Shown here: in pieces, positions 7,517 to 7,750 of the stretch
Layout of the letters: each line of letters opens with the position of its first letter
How positions within the stretch are numbered: the stretch's first letter is position 1
Assembly: GCA_029263635.1 (NCBI GenBank)
Contig: JAJUFY010000095.1
Span: forward strand, 1 to 7,750
Origin: Ectothiorhodospiraceae bacterium
GTDB lineage: Bacteria > Pseudomonadota > Gammaproteobacteria > Nitrococcales > AK92
Direction of reading: 5' to 3'
DNA: 7,750 nt
Notes under the pieces: model-generated
Databases searched by the model: none
What the model saw: only the letters and a program-made list of their open reading frames with translations
Told to the model about the DNA's origin: nothing
Position numbers and translations under genes: made by a program

Positions 7517-7750
7517 ATGGCCGGAACGAGGCTTGATCAAGGCTTGGTGGCCGCTCTCGAGGAGCTGCCTGCCGGGCAGGCAGCAGCGGCCCAGCGAGCG
7601 CTCGCGCAACTGAGCCTGGAACTGGTGCGCTGCCGGCGGCCGGCCGAGGCAGTGGCCGCGTTGTTCGCCGGCCTTGGCCGGCTGCTGCCTCTGTACCGGG
7701 CGAGCGCCAGCATCCGGCGGCCTGACGGCTCCCGGCTGCAGTTCGAGGCC
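7517..7750 (+). CDS. N-terminal part of an unidentified protein, possibly GAF-domain containing (partial)
   Basis: The frame is open from 7412 to the window edge; 78 codons are counted from the ATG at 7517 (MAGTRLDQGL). The first ~40 residues are Ala/Leu/Glu/Gln-rich and look helical, possibly coiled-coil. Residues about 34-78 alternate a helix (PAEAVAALFAGLGRLLP) with a strand-like RASASIRRPDGSRLQFEA, the pattern seen at the start of GAF domains in sensors and diguanylate cyclases. That family call is a guess from 45 residues. The start is uncertain: ATG 7517 has GAGG only two bases upstream, and the in-frame ATG at 7469 has GGAGA 13 bases upstream. A perfect inverted repeat CTGCCTGC/GCAGGCAG (7565-7583) lies within the coding part. 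The gap before the gene (7318-7516) shows no clear promoter or RNA gene. Confidence 0.45.
   Translation, partial: MAGTRLDQGLVAALEELPAGQAAAAQRALAQLSLELVRCRRPAEAVAALFAGLGRLLPLYRASASIRRPDGSRLQFEA

Noticed and set aside
7565..7583. Perfect inverted repeat CTGCCTGC/GCAGGCAG considered as a terminator or operator
   Set aside because: It lies inside an open coding frame, has no T-run and arises from common Leu-Pro-Ala-Gly and Ala/Gln codons.
7268..7613. Frames on both strands (113 codons minus, 69 codons plus) after the RRM gene
   Set aside because: Both overlap either the tandem hairpins or the better open frame that runs to the window edge. Neither has a recognisable motif.

Overview
The window is GC-rich DNA with a strong G/C preference at third codon positions. 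It looks like chromosomal sequence from a free-living proteobacterium, probably gamma- or betaproteobacterial. Support for this comes from an H-NS-type nucleoid protein, a glycerol-type ABC transporter operon of the glpSTPQUV kind, a KtrAB potassium system and a short RRM protein. No phage, transposon, integrase, CRISPR, tRNA or rRNA signature was seen. All the genes are compact and intact, so this is mostly ordinary core or near-core sequence rather than a genomic island.

Layout from left to right. The last 11 codons of a small membrane protein (DUF2160/GlpU-like) open the window. They are followed by an intercistronic stretch with three hairpins, then the substrate-binding protein of the same transporter (157-1902) and its intrinsic terminator. 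A convergent minus-strand gene (1959-2288) encodes a small H-NS-family protein whose minor-groove hook lacks the usual arginine. Divergent from it, ktrA (2490-3146) and ktrB (3143-4510) overlap by four bases (ATGA). They encode the RCK gating ring and the membrane subunit of a K+ uptake system. A UvrD/Rep-like superfamily 1 helicase gene (4569-6608) follows 58 bases later on the same strand. After a 320-base non-coding region comes a 100-residue RRM RNA-binding protein (6929-7231), then two tandem GC-rich hairpins. The window ends inside a new ORF (from about 7517) that may be the start of a GAF-containing protein.

Functionally, the left part imports a small polyol (probably glycerol). The centre handles potassium uptake under NAD(H)/ATP-type control by the RCK subunit. 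The helicase and the RRM protein look like independent housekeeping genes.

The most interesting non-coding signal is the leader of the RRM gene. It contains a U-tailed hairpin whose 5' arm can instead pair with a downstream 10-base complement. Further down, short complements can cover both the Shine-Dalgarno sequence and the start codon. This could be a conditional (for example temperature-responsive) leader, but it could also be a terminator followed by a promoter with operator-like repeats. Base counting alone cannot decide between these. I found no clear new multi-gene system.
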